A stretch of DNA of 64,000 nt from CAYNRE01 sp964399535 (GCA_964399535.1 CAYNRE010000070.1:124001-188000); one strand, 5' to 3'; positions 15,711 through 25,104 are shown, counted from the stretch's first letter. A program made the numbers and translations. The notes: generated by a model from the letters alone, not told the origin.

Positions 15711-17633
15711 ATGCAAACCCTGGGAACCTGGCGCGAGCGGATTTGCCTGGTCGTCGGCGCGGCCCTTTTGTTGGGGCTGGCGACCGCCCAGCCCGCGCGT
15801 GCGCAAGTGGAAGAAGAGAATATCGCCCCACCCCAGGGCATTTCTCCCCCGCTGGTGTTCAAGGTCGATCGCGCCGTCGATCGGCTGGAAATGACGGTCA
15901 ACACCAGCCGCATTCTTACCTTGGAAGCCCCCTTCCCCAAGGTACAGGTGAACAACCCCGAGTTGCTCGACCTGACCGTCCTCTCGGAAACCGAGGTCCA
16001 GGTCTTCGCCAAGAAGCCGGGCGTAACCCAGGTCAACGTTTGGCGCGACGATAGCACGATCCAGTCGCTCGATGTCATCGTCTTTGGCGATACCCAAGAG
16101 CTGACCATGCTCTTGCAGACCCAGTTTCCCAATGCTCGTTTGAAAGTGATACCGCTGCCGACCAGCGTGGTCATTTCGGGCTATGTCGATCAGCCGACCG
16201 ACGTGCCTCGAATCATCGAGATGGCCCAGGACTATCATCCCAAGGTCATCAACAACATCGCCATCGACGGCGTGCAGGAAGTACTGCTGCACGTCAAAGT
16301 GATGGAGATTTCGCGGACCAAGCTCCGCCGCTTCGGCATGGACTGGGGCTTCTTCAACTCGAACGACTTCGTGCAAACCGGGGTCAGCGGTCTGATCTCG
16401 GCCGTGGCCTCGGGGGGCGGCACCGCCAGCTCCGGGGCCCCCGCGCCGGGGGTGGCCTTCAACCAGGCCGCCATTCCCGCCGGCCGGGCCGGTGTCGCCG
16501 CCGGCTCCAACGCCACGCTCACCACGGGTATTGTTTCCGGGAGCGGAGCGTTTTTCGGCGTGCTCGATGCCCTGGTGCAAAACAACCTGGCTAAGACGCT
16601 GAGCGAACCTACCCTGGTCACGGTGAGCGGCCGGCCGGCCTACTTCAACGTCGGCGGCGAGGTGCCGGTGCCGGCCTCGGGGTTGGGTGCCGCGAACGTC
16701 ACCTTCCGGCCCTTTGGTACCCAGGTCGATTTCGTCCCAATTGTGCGCGGCGGAGGCCGCATCCGCCTGGAGGTTCGGCCCCGCATTAGCGACGTCGACC
16801 CCAGCCTGTCGGTCTCCGGCATTCCCGGTTTTCGGGTTCGCACGATCGACACGGGGGTCGACATGATGGCGGGCGAGACCCTGGCCTTGGGCGGATTGGT
16901 GCAAACCCGCGTCGATGCCCAGTCGGCCGGCCTGCCCTGGCTTAGTTCGCTGCCGATCATCGGGTTCGCCTTCGGCACCCGCCGCGAACAGCGCAACGAG
17001 ATCGAGCTCTTGATTCTAGTGACGCCGCAATTGGTGTCGTCGATGCGGTGCGATGAAGTGCCCCCCGGCGGCCCGGGCCTGGCCACGGGCTCGCCCACCG
17101 ATTGCCAGTTGTACTTCCACGGCCAGATCGAAGTGCCCGGCCATCCGCTCAGCGGCAATCACCGCACCCACTGTCAGCAAGACGTTTGGAACGGGTTCCC
17201 GCGGCGTGATCCTTGCCCGGGCCGGGGCTGCGGTCCCAACGGCTGTGGACCGAATTGCATCTCGCCTCAATCCCAGCACGGGGGGGGCGAAGTGTTCATC
17301 GACTCGCCTCAGTCGCGGATGGTACCGGTGGAAACCGTACCCACGCCCGCCCTGCCGGCCCCTCCGGCCGAGGATAGCGCCTCGCGGGCCGGCCGCGGTA
17401 CGGTACGCAATGCGGCCAGCGGCACGAGCGTGCGCCGCCCCGCTGCCGAGGCGCGAACCCCCTCGATTCGGCTGCCCGAGGTAGTTCCGCCGGGGGCCCA
17501 GGGCCCCGAATTGGGTACCGCGCCCATGCCGCCGGTGCCCGGATCGGCACGACCGGCACCAACGGTCCAGGCCACTCCCGTGGCCCGTCAGCCGGGGATG
17601 ATCGGTCCGTCGGGCTACGACCTCAGAAAGTGA
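15711..17633 (+). CDS. cpaC: Tad outer-membrane secretin CpaC (RcpA)
   Basis: 640 aa, ATG at 15711 with AAGGAA 8 bases upstream. The signal peptide ends near AQPARA/Q (residue 31). A pilus N-domain (about 54-128; VNTSRILTLEAPFPKVQVNNPELLDL) is followed by a BON-like region and the secretin domain (about 300-445: LVQNNLAKTLSEPTLVTVSGRPAYFNVGGEVPVP, then the C-terminal secretin signature ending LLILVTPQLV). It forms the outer-membrane channel for the pilus. The last 195 residues are a Cys-rich segment (about ten Cys, including CGPNGCGPNC) and a Pro-rich tail, not part of standard CpaC. The closest relatives by layout are planctomycete Tad secretins. Confidence 0.92.
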   Translation: MQTLGTWRERICLVVGAALLLGLATAQPARAQVEEENIAPPQGISPPLVFKVDRAVDRLEMTVNTSRILTLEAPFPKVQVNNPELLDLTVLSETEVQVFAKKPGVTQVNVWRDDSTIQSLDVIVFGDTQELTMLLQTQFPNARLKVIPLPTSVVISGYVDQPTDVPRIIEMAQDYHPKVINNIAIDGVQEVLLHVKVMEISRTKLRRFGMDWGFFNSNDFVQTGVSGLISAVASGGGTASSGAPAPGVAFNQAAIPAGRAGVAAGSNATLTTGIVSGSGAFFGVLDALVQNNLAKTLSEPTLVTVSGRPAYFNVGGEVPVPASGLGAANVTFRPFGTQVDFVPIVRGGGRIRLEVRPRISDVDPSLSVSGIPGFRVRTIDTGVDMMAGETLALGGLVQTRVDAQSAGLPWLSSLPIIGFAFGTRREQRNEIELLILVTPQLVSSMRCDEVPPGGPGLATGSPTDCQLYFHGQIEVPGHPLSGNHRTHCQQDVWNGFPRRDPCPGRGCGPNGCGPNCISPQSQHGGGEVFIDSPQSRMVPVETVPTPALPAPPAEDSASRAGRGTVRNAASGTSVRRPAAEARTPSIRLPEVVPPGAQGPELGTAPMPPVPGSARPAPTVQATPVARQPGMIGPSGYDLRK

Positions 17634-17796
17634 CGTATGTATTTGTACTGAGTCAACGGTTGCCTTCGGGCAACACGGGCTCGGCAGTTTCTGACCCGGG
17701 TACCGAGGTAGGGTCGCCGCTGGGTTTTCAAGCCGCGGCAGCCTTCGGCCGAAACCGGGTCGTCGACGTCACGCCTATCGGTTGAGCGAGCCCGCC

Positions 17797-19026
17797 ATGC
17801 AGAACGTGCTACGTCTGGCCATCGTCGATCCGAACGACGCATCACGCACCCAACTGAAAAACATGTTGTTGGGGATGGACCTGGTCTGGCTCGATGCCGA
17901 GAGCTCGAAGTACGAATTCTTTGCCGACGTTGTCTCGCAAACCAAGCCCGACATCGGGCTCGTGGTTATCGACCAGGCGCCCGAGCGGGCCCTGGCCATG
18001 GTGGAAGAGCTGAACCAGTCGGCCCCCGACTGCGCGATTTTGGTCGTGAGCAGTTCCTCGGACGGGCAGTTGATTCTGCGGGCCATGCGGGCCGGAGCCA
18101 AGGAGTTCCTGAGCCAGCCGTTGCGACTGGAAGACCTGGTCGCGGCCCTGGAACGGCTCAGCCAGCTCAAGTTTGGCCGCGACGGCCAGATGCGCGGCTG
18201 CTCGGTCATTGCCGTGGCCGGCGCCACCGGTGGCGTGGGCACCACGAGCCTGGCCGTGAACCTGGGCTGCGCCCTGGCGGCCGACCCGCGCCGCTCGGTT
18301 GCCCTGGTCGACTTGGACCTGGCCCTGGGCGATGCCGATGTCTTCCTCGACACCATTCCCGACTACACCCTGGTCGACGTCGCCCAAAACGTGACCCGGC
18401 TCGACTTCGCCCTGCTCAAGCGATCGCTCACCAAGCACTCGTCGGGTTTGTTCCTGCTGCCGCGGCCCGTGCACATGGAAGACGCCATGCACGTGACGCC
18501 CGAAGACTTGCAGCGGGTAATCGGTCTCTTGAAAGCCACGTTTACCCATCTGCTGATCGATTTGTCGAAGAGCTATACGCCGCTCGACCGGGTCGCGCTG
18601 CAGACGGCCGAACACGTGCTTTTGGTCACGCAGCTCGACCTGCCCTGTTTGCGGAACGTGGTGCGGCTGATGGTTTCGTTCGGCGAGATGCCGGGCGTGG
18701 CCAATAAAGTGAAAATCGTGCTGAATCGAGCCGGGCTCGACACCACGCAGATCAGTTTGAAGAAAGCCCAGGAGACGATGGGCCGGGAGATCTTCTGGCA
18801 GGTTCCCAACGACTACCGCACCATGGTCGCGGTGCGCAACAATGGCGTGCCGTTGGTGGAACAGGCCCCCAAGGCCAAGGTAACCCAGTCGGTGGTCGAG
18901 CTGGCCGAAGCGCTAGCGGGCAATCGCCGGATGGACGAGTCGCAGGCGGTCGCGGCCGAAGGCCCCAAAGGCTCGCTGGGCAAACTCCTGAGCTTCTGGG
19001 GCGGCAAGCCAACGGCGAGCAACTAG
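17797..19026 (+). CDS. cpaE: Tad localisation factor CpaE/TadZ (ParA/MinD-like)
   Basis: 409 aa from the ATG at 17797 (a TTG five codons upstream is an alternative). Residues 1-125 form a receiver-like domain (LRLAIVDPNDASRTQLKNML; IGLVVIDQ). Residues 135-390 are a MinD/ParA-like ATPase domain with a P-loop region GATGGVGTTS in which both the deviant and the usual Walker-A lysines are replaced by Thr, a change also seen in some TadZ proteins. VALVDLDLALGDADVFLD supplies the Walker-A' region. TadZ/CpaE places the Tad machine at a cell site. Genes for the CpaF ATPase and the TadB/TadC platform would normally come next but are absent; the stop overlaps by 4 bases the stop of a convergent gene. 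Confidence 0.9.
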   Translation: MQNVLRLAIVDPNDASRTQLKNMLLGMDLVWLDAESSKYEFFADVVSQTKPDIGLVVIDQAPERALAMVEELNQSAPDCAILVVSSSSDGQLILRAMRAGAKEFLSQPLRLEDLVAALERLSQLKFGRDGQMRGCSVIAVAGATGGVGTTSLAVNLGCALAADPRRSVALVDLDLALGDADVFLDTIPDYTLVDVAQNVTRLDFALLKRSLTKHSSGLFLLPRPVHMEDAMHVTPEDLQRVIGLLKATFTHLLIDLSKSYTPLDRVALQTAEHVLLVTQLDLPCLRNVVRLMVSFGEMPGVANKVKIVLNRAGLDTTQISLKKAQETMGREIFWQVPNDYRTMVAVRNNGVPLVEQAPKAKVTQSVVELAEALAGNRRMDESQAVAAEGPKGSLGKLLSFWGGKPTASN

Positions 19027-20801
19027 ATTGGCCCTCGGGCCCGCCTCGCCTGCCGAACCCGCGAACCAGGATCCTGGCCCCCCGCCAGCAGTGCCTTGCG
19101 CAAGCTGACTCCGGCGGCGACCAGGAACGAGACGAGGCCCAGGGCAATCGCGCCCAGCCCCGGCACTTGGCGACGCAGCGCCGCGTAACCTTCAAACAGC
19201 CCCATCGCGCCGCCAACGGCCAACGCGCCGCAGGTAACCAGGCCGTAGATCCAGCGGCCGCTTTGCCAGGCGCCCACGCCACAGACGACCGCCACCACCG
19301 GCAAGTACAGCCGAGCAACGACCGCGGGCAGATGGCCAAACCACACCTGGCGGTCCCAGGTCATGAGGGCCACCAAGGCCAGCAGCAGCGCCACGGCCAT
19401 GCGCTCAAATACCACTCGGTAACGCACCTTCGTAACGGCGGCCAGCACCATCAGGCCTGCCAGAAGAAAATGCAGCGGCAAGAACCACCCCCAGGCAGTA
19501 AGCCAGGTGCCATGCTGCCAGCGGGTGAGTCCGCCCACGCAAAGCGAAAGCGCCAACAGCGCGCGTAGCGGCGAACCAGTGCGCCAGGCCACGAGGGCCT
19601 GAACCACCACGGCCGCCAGCGCGGGCCAGAACTGCGGGCCGTTGGCCAACAGCGGTTCGGCCGAGCGAGGTTCGGCAAGCGCCAAGGCAATCAGCGCCGC
19701 GGTGAGGGCATCGCCCGCCAACCCGACGCCGCGCCAGAGGGCCCAACCATAGAAGCCGACCGCGAGCCACAGCGTACCGACCCAGGGGCTCAGCCCCGAG
19801 GCGTCGATGAACTTGTTTTGAAACTCGTAGCTCAGGCTGCTGCTGGCGGGCAGCTCAACGGTTAGCAGCAGCATGCCCAGGGGCACCAGCAGCATCAGCC
19901 GCTGCCCAAGGCGCGAGTTTTGCGCAATGGCCAGCTCCAGCGTCACGCCGGCCCAAACGGTGAACATGGGCGACCAAAAGTAGGGGGCGAAAATGCGGTC
20001 GTAGCCGGTCACATAATGCATCGACACGCACAGATAGGGGGCGCGAACCAGGGCGGCCAGCCCCAACAGAACAAACGGCGAGAGGGGAAACCACGGCCAG
20101 GCCCAGGGCGACCCGTTGCCGGCCAGGTAGGCCGGTCCGCGGCGAATCGCCGGTCCAAGCGGCAGAAAAGCCGCCGCCATGGCCCAGGAAAAACCGAACA
20201 GCCGCCAGCGCAAAGCGTCGCTCGCCGGCTGGTGACTCCAAGCGGCAATCCAAACCGGATACAGAAAGAACACGCCGAGCACCGCCGCCAGCGATACCAG
20301 GTACCAGCCGGGAAGCCGGAGCCGGATGCCTTTGAGCAATCCGCCGACCAGGGCGGCCGAAAAGCCCAGGCCACCCAGGTAAAACCAGGTGCCGTTCCAG
20401 CGGTCGCGCGCCAGGAACTCGTCGAACGTGGCCGAGATGGCCACCAGCAGCACCAAGACGAGCAATAGCAAACTGCGGGCGTCGTCCCAGACGCGCCCCA
20501 GACGCACCACCAGCACCGCCGAAACCGCCAAGAGCAGAATGTAGCCCGACAGCGCGGCCATCAAGAGCCCCGTCTGGAAGGTCCTGCCCGAGGTGTCGAA
20601 AGACGCGCGCAGGCCGGCGAACACCAACAAGGCGCTCAGCGCGTAGAACGGGTTGTGAACGTAGAGCCATCGCCTCCAAGCCCGCAGATCCTCGCGAAAA
20701 CTGAGTGACTGGTAGGCCGCCAGGCCCGGCGGAACAGCCACCTGTGCCGGCGCGCCTTGCGCCGCTGGAGCCTGAGAATCGGCCGGTAGCCATTCAGCCA
20801 T
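19023..20801 (-). CDS. Polytopic membrane protein of unknown function
   Basis: 592 aa from the ATG at 20801, with AGGGAG 8 bases upstream. A polar, Ala/Pro-rich N-terminus of about 60 residues is followed by 14-16 closely spaced hydrophobic helices to the C-terminus, which ends in a short basic tail (SRVRQARRARGPI). No transporter signature, catalytic motif or soluble domain stands out. It faces the Tad cluster convergently, and its stop (CTAG at 19023-19026) overlaps that of cpaE. Position alone does not make it part of the pilus system. Possibly a planctomycete-specific membrane protein; family not recognised. Confidence 0.75.
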   Translation of the reverse strand: MAEWLPADSQAPAAQGAPAQVAVPPGLAAYQSLSFREDLRAWRRWLYVHNPFYALSALLVFAGLRASFDTSGRTFQTGLLMAALSGYILLLAVSAVLVVRLGRVWDDARSLLLLVLVLLVAISATFDEFLARDRWNGTWFYLGGLGFSAALVGGLLKGIRLRLPGWYLVSLAAVLGVFFLYPVWIAAWSHQPASDALRWRLFGFSWAMAAAFLPLGPAIRRGPAYLAGNGSPWAWPWFPLSPFVLLGLAALVRAPYLCVSMHYVTGYDRIFAPYFWSPMFTVWAGVTLELAIAQNSRLGQRLMLLVPLGMLLLTVELPASSSLSYEFQNKFIDASGLSPWVGTLWLAVGFYGWALWRGVGLAGDALTAALIALALAEPRSAEPLLANGPQFWPALAAVVVQALVAWRTGSPLRALLALSLCVGGLTRWQHGTWLTAWGWFLPLHFLLAGLMVLAAVTKVRYRVVFERMAVALLLALVALMTWDRQVWFGHLPAVVARLYLPVVAVVCGVGAWQSGRWIYGLVTCGALAVGGAMGLFEGYAALRRQVPGLGAIALGLVSFLVAAGVSLRKALLAGGQDPGSRVRQARRARGPI

Positions 20802-21254
20802 CTGACAAGCTCCCTGGTCTGCCGCCAACCGGACCTCGAGGGTCCGCGTGGTGGCGGCGGCCTGCGTGCAACACTTAACTGCCGCGCGGCCCGCACGCTC
20901 CGAGAGGCGCGGCGACGAACCAACCGGGCGCCGTTCAACAGATGCGAATGAAGAAGAGATTGCGGCGATCGCTCGATGCGAACTCTTCCCTCATTGTTGC
21001 GCCCGGGCTACGGACGAGGCAAGTGAATTCACTTCTCTCGCCGGCGCTCCGCGGCGGGATAGCGAAGCGGGCATCGAAGTAGTAATCCGCGGCCGCGGAC
21101 CTTAAATTCCCAGGCGGCGAAAAGCGTGCGGAATTTGCGTGATTGCGGGCTGGCCGTTTAGGATCACACCATTACTTGCCTGATCGTCAGGGCGCTAACT
21201 TCACACACGCCGGTCATCGCCGCGCAACGCAGCGAGATCAGAAGGAACTCGACC
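20802..21254. other. Divergent intergenic region with candidate promoter
   Basis: 453 bases between two divergent genes. For the plus-strand serine hydrolase there is a possible promoter: TTGCGT at 21135-21140, 18 bases, TAGGAT at 21159-21164. The remainder shows no gene or strong structure. Confidence 0.4.
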
Positions 21255-22811
21255 ATGTTGCGTAGGCCACGGGCTAGTCAAGTCATCGCGACGGTTCTAG
21301 CCGTCGCGGCGCTGCGAGCGGCGGCGGCTCATGCCGACGTAGCTCCCCCGGCCAGGTTCGAATTGCTCCGCGAAAAAATGCGCCAGTTCGTGGCCGCCGA
21401 GAAGGTTCCCTCACTCGCCTTGGCCGTGGCCGACCGGGGCGAGATCATCTGGGAGGAGGCCTTCGGTTGGGCCGACCTGGCCGCGCGACGCCCGGCCACG
21501 ATCGATACGCCCTACTCACTGGCGTCGATCTCAAAACCAATCACCGGCACCGCCCTGATGATCCTGGTCGAGCGCGGTCTGGTCGACCTGGACCAACCGA
21601 TCAACCACTACCTGGGCGATGCCCCGCTGCGGGTTCGCCTGGGAGACGCCAGCCAGGCCACGGTGCGGCGGGTGGCCAATCACACGGCCGGGATGCCGCT
21701 GCACTATCAGTTCTTCTACGCCGATGAAACGATGGCCCCCCCCAGCTTTGCGGAAACCATGCGTCGTTACGGCAACGCGCTGACGCCGCCGGGAGAGCGC
21801 TGGCATTACTCGAACCTGGGCTTCGGCGCGCTCGACCATGTGATCCGCCAGGTTTCGGGGCGCGGCTACGCTGAATTCATCCGCGAGGAAGTGGCTCGCC
21901 CGCTGGGGCTTGAGCGCTTGGCCGTGGGCACGCCGGCCGATTGGCAGGGGAGCCAGGCCCTGCGCTACGGCGCGGGCGCGACCCTATTGGCCGACTACCA
22001 GTTCGATCATCCCGGTGCGTCGGCCGTATACGCCAGCGCCCACGACCTATGTCGATTCGGGCTGTTTCACGCCAAGTGCCACCGCGCCGAAGCCCGGCCG
22101 ATTCTGAGCGACGAGGCGATCGACGCCATGCAGGTAGTCCACCAATCCAATCATGGCGTGGCCTGGAACGTGAGCCGGCACCCCAGTGGCGCCCACATCG
22201 TCTCCCACGACGGCGGCATGCCCGGCGTAAGCACCACACTCTGGATCGTGCCCGAGCGGCAGGCCTGCGCCGTGGTGCTCTGTAACACCATGTCGGCCTA
22301 CGTGGGAATCTACTCGGCCGCCATTCGCAAGTTGGTTCTGTCCGATGAACCGCCCGCCAGCGACCAGGCGGCCCAGGGAGAGTCGATCCCAACTGCGCTT
22401 GACGCCCGCCGGGCCGGCCACGGCGACGAAGAGCAGCAACCCGCCCAGCCGGCCACCTTGGCCGAAAGCGCCGCCTGGCACGGCCATTGGCGGGGCACGA
22501 TCGATACCTATCAGGGCGAGCGCTCGCTGGAGTTGAAGATCCTGCCCACCGGCGAGATCCAGGCCCGGGTCGAGCGTCAGCTTTGGACCCTGGTCAACGA
22601 CGCGCGCTTGGACGACCAGGGGAGCCTGCGCGGGGTGATGTGGGGCGACCTGAACACCGTCGACACTCGCCGCAGCGCCCAGTACTTGCAGCTCGATCTG
22701 CAGCACCGGGGCGACGGGCTGACCGGCGCCGTGGTTTCGGTGAGCCGCCCCGATGCGCGGCTCACCAACGCGCTCAGCCATTGGGTCAGGCTTGAGCGGG
22801 TAACCCCGTAG
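21255..22811 (+). CDS. Class C beta-lactamase-like serine hydrolase, secreted
   Basis: 518 aa, ATG at 21255 with AGAAGGA upstream. A signal peptide (residues 1-27, cleavage after AHA) targets the periplasm. The serine beta-lactamase/DD-peptidase motifs are all present: S91-x-x-K94 (SISK), Y185-S-N187, and H318-D-G320 as the third motif. This fits the AmpC/esterase/ClbP superfamily (PF00144). The C-terminal 120 residues, after an Ala/Glu-rich linker, form a beta-rich domain like that following many such hydrolases. The substrate could be a peptide, ester or D-amino-acid compound; antibiotic resistance should not be assumed. The gene stands alone. Confidence 0.87.
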   Translation: MLRRPRASQVIATVLAVAALRAAAAHADVAPPARFELLREKMRQFVAAEKVPSLALAVADRGEIIWEEAFGWADLAARRPATIDTPYSLASISKPITGTALMILVERGLVDLDQPINHYLGDAPLRVRLGDASQATVRRVANHTAGMPLHYQFFYADETMAPPSFAETMRRYGNALTPPGERWHYSNLGFGALDHVIRQVSGRGYAEFIREEVARPLGLERLAVGTPADWQGSQALRYGAGATLLADYQFDHPGASAVYASAHDLCRFGLFHAKCHRAEARPILSDEAIDAMQVVHQSNHGVAWNVSRHPSGAHIVSHDGGMPGVSTTLWIVPERQACAVVLCNTMSAYVGIYSAAIRKLVLSDEPPASDQAAQGESIPTALDARRAGHGDEEQQPAQPATLAESAAWHGHWRGTIDTYQGERSLELKILPTGEIQARVERQLWTLVNDARLDDQGSLRGVMWGDLNTVDTRRSAQYLQLDLQHRGDGLTGAVVSVSRPDARLTNALSHWVRLERVTP

Positions 22812-22868
22812 CGGCGCGGGCGGCAAAAAACTGGCCGACTTGCCCCGGGGCGCCCCCCGCGAGCGAGC

Positions 22869-23879
22869 TTATAACGGCAACCGCCGCCCCTCAGCGTGGC
22901 TGCGCTGGGCCAAACGCACAATCGACATGGCCCGCCAGGCCTCGTCTAACCCCTGGGTGCTGCGGACCAGGCTGGTTACCGCCCGGTAGAAATGCGACAG
23001 AAGCCGCTCCCCCACCGGCCGCTCGCTATCGAGCGATTCCAGGTGCCGACCCGCTTCGTCGAACCAGAGCAAGTTGGCGGGCAGATCGATAAAGGCGATT
23101 CCTCGATCGCAGGAAACCTGCAGCGCGGCCGGCGGGCGGAACGAAACCGCTTCGTGCCAGGTGGCCGGCACGTAACGTCCGCAGCTAATCTGGGCGGTAA
23201 TGCCGTCGCCCGGTCGGCCATCGGGGCTGAAATCCAGGTTGAGCATCTGATAGTCTTCGCCTTCGGCGTCGCCGGCGGCCTGGTGCATCAGGCCCATGAC
23301 CGAAGTGGGCGCGGTGCCCGCCACGTAACAGCACCAATCGACCAGTTCGATCAAGTCGGCAAACCGCGAGCGCTGCACCGGTCGCCGCGACCCGGGCCCG
23401 GCAGGCTCTTGGGCCGGGCTGCGGCGGTGGCAAAACAGCAGCCGCGGCGCCCCCAACCGGGTGGCCAACAGTTCCTTCAGCCGAAGCGTGGCCGGCGCCA
23501 ACTGGCAAGGAAACTCGGACATGAACGCGATGCCCGCTTGCTCGATGCGCGCCTTGATGGCGGCGCTATCCGCCGTGTCGAGATCGAGCTCGGTGCTGCA
23601 ATAAATCGCTTTACCGGCATCGCACGCGGCCAGCAACGGGGCCGGGCCAAACCACTGCCGCCCCAACAGGAGCACCGCGTCGACGTCGTCTCGCTGCATC
23701 AGTGCCCGAAAGCCGTCGACCGCCACGCAATTGAATTCGCGGGCAGCCTGTTCGGCCCGGTGGGCCACCTGGTCGCAGAAAGCGGTGACCTCGAAGCGAT
23801 CGCTCAAGGTGCGCAGCGCCGGACGGTGCCTGGTTTCCCAAGCGCAACCCAGTCCAACGACCCCCACGCGTAGTTTCAT
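22869..23879 (-). CDS. Gfo/Idh/MocA family oxidoreductase
   Basis: 336 aa from the ATG at 23879 (the frame is open further upstream but loses protein character). The Rossmann start KLRVGVVGLGCAWETRHRPAL (GxGxxx near residues 8-12) matches NAD(P)-dependent Gfo/Idh/MocA enzymes. It is followed by FCDQVAHRAEQAAREF, DDVDAVLLLG and the C-terminal beta-sheet domain. In place of the usual EKP motif there is STELDLD, so the catalytic lysine seems to be missing; the enzyme may be atypical. Substrates in this family are mostly sugars and cyclitols. No neighbour suggests a pathway. Confidence 0.82.
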   Translation of the reverse strand: MKLRVGVVGLGCAWETRHRPALRTLSDRFEVTAFCDQVAHRAEQAAREFNCVAVDGFRALMQRDDVDAVLLLGRQWFGPAPLLAACDAGKAIYCSTELDLDTADSAAIKARIEQAGIAFMSEFPCQLAPATLRLKELLATRLGAPRLLFCHRRSPAQEPAGPGSRRPVQRSRFADLIELVDWCCYVAGTAPTSVMGLMHQAAGDAEGEDYQMLNLDFSPDGRPGDGITAQISCGRYVPATWHEAVSFRPPAALQVSCDRGIAFIDLPANLLWFDEAGRHLESLDSERPVGERLLSHFYRAVTSLVRSTQGLDEAWRAMSIVRLAQRSHAEGRRLPL

Positions 23880-24479
23880 AGAACGGCGGATCGCCCTCGC
23901 ACGGCGGTGGCCTACCGCAGCGCCGCTCTTCGGCCCTTGGCGGCCGTCTGCACGCTGCGCCGCGTAAACCAGCATCAGGCCCGGCCGACACGCGGGGCGG
24001 CGCGAACCCGCAGGCGGCGAGTATACCAATCGGCTGCCGCTCGAACAATCGAATACTCGCTCCAAGTCACTAGAAGATCGCCATTTACGAATCTCAACTC
24101 GGACCGCGCTGGGGGCCCCGGTACGGTCCGAACGCACGTTAAACTTTCGCCATTTATTTCAAACTACCCATCCTCCGTTGCTTGCGCTTGCGGAACATTT
24201 TCCATCGGCTACACTGGCCGCTCCTGCCGAGCCGCTCGAACCGGGCCAGCACGTCCCCGGAGCCTTCGAATCGCGGCCTGAACTGCATAGCGAGGTGAGT
24301 TTCGGTCAGTCCGTCCCGCGGTTGCCAAGCCGATTGGCCTGCGTTTGCCAGCACCGTGGGAGAGCGCGGCTTTGGCCCGCGGGCCGATTCGGTCGGCCAA
24401 CACGCCACGCCCGAGCGATTCTTCGACCGGACAAGCCTCCCATACCTTCGATCCCCAAGAGCTGGAAAGGAAGACTGCT
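23880..24479. other. Intergenic region with weak promoter candidate
   Basis: 600 bases between a minus-strand oxidoreductase and the plus-strand thioredoxin-like gene. A possible plus-strand promoter is TTGCGG at 24188-24193, 16 bases, TACACT at 24210-24215. Open frames here have no protein-like features. Nothing else recognised. Confidence 0.35.
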
Positions 24480-24917
24480 GTGCTATCAGTTACCTTGGCC
24501 GTTCTGTTGCAAGCCAGCCTGTCCTCGAACGAGTTGAGCTATTCGGCGGCCCACCGGATGAACGCCGAAACCGGGCGTCCGTTGGTGGTGTTGATCGGCA
24601 CCGACTGGTGCCCGGCTTGCCGCCAGATGAAGGACAGCGTTATTCCCCAGGCTCGCCGCCGGGGCCTATTGGGCAAGGTGGCCTTCACCATGATCAACGC
24701 CGACCGCGACCGCGACCTGGCCCGCAAGTTGATGCGGGGGGGCTCGATTCCGCAGTTGGTCATGTTTGAGAGGGTCGACGGCAAGTGGAAGCGGACCCAG
24801 CTCACCGGCGCCCAAAGCGTGGAAAGCATCGAAACCTTCGTCCGCCAGGCCCAGCACAGCCAGGAAGTGGAGCTCAGCGGCGGCCCCACGCACCAGCAGG
24901 GCGAGGGCATGGAATAG
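24480..24917 (+). CDS. Exported thioredoxin-like protein
   Basis: 145 aa from a GTG at 24480 with AAGGA about 8 bases upstream. A short hydrophobic N-terminus (VLSVTLAVLLQASLSS) is probably a signal peptide. The thioredoxin-fold core reads RPLVVLIGTDWCPACRQMKDSVI, with the redox pair C44-P-A-C47, and GGSIPQLVMF supplies the cis-proline loop. It resembles small thioredoxin-like/DUF255-type reductases of the periplasm. An acidic, polar tail follows. An intrinsic terminator lies 80 bases downstream, so it is probably a single-gene unit. Confidence 0.85.
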   Translation: MLSVTLAVLLQASLSSNELSYSAAHRMNAETGRPLVVLIGTDWCPACRQMKDSVIPQARRRGLLGKVAFTMINADRDRDLARKLMRGGSIPQLVMFERVDGKWKRTQLTGAQSVESIETFVRQAQHSQEVELSGGPTHQQGEGME

Positions 24918-24999
24918 CCCCACCGACGGGCATTTCCCGTGTCCGGGGGGCGCCCACGTCCGGGCCGGATTCTGAGCCCCCTCACCCGCAGACAACCTC

Positions 25000-25037
25000 A
25001 ACCCCAGCCGCGCGTCGTGGCGCGACCGGGGTTTTTC
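25000..25037 (+). terminator. Intrinsic terminator after the thioredoxin-like gene
   Basis: AACCCC (25000-25005) pairs with GGGGTT at the other end, with an inner CGCGC/GCGCG stem and a short loop, followed by TTTTTC at 25032-25037. Good Rho-independent terminator for the upstream gene. Confidence 0.75.
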
Positions 25038-25104
25038 TTTGCGCTTGTGGCTCGGGCAGATTCCGGTCCAGAATACGAATAAGAGGTCGCCGCCGCTTCG
25101 GTAC

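Noticed and set aside
15531..16904. Minus-strand open frame opposite the secretin gene.
   Set aside because: Shadow frame; the secretin domain lies on the plus strand.
17654..17669. Hairpin GTTGCC-TTCG-GGCAAC after cpaC as a terminator.
   Set aside because: No T-tract follows, and cpaE continues the same operon downstream.
20848..21105. Plus-strand 85-codon frame before the serine hydrolase.
   Set aside because: No ribosome-binding site, no conserved features, composition like intergenic DNA.
21255..22811. Annotation as a true beta-lactamase resistance gene.
   Set aside because: Motifs define only the broad serine hydrolase family; size, C-terminal domain and context do not indicate antibiotic hydrolysis.
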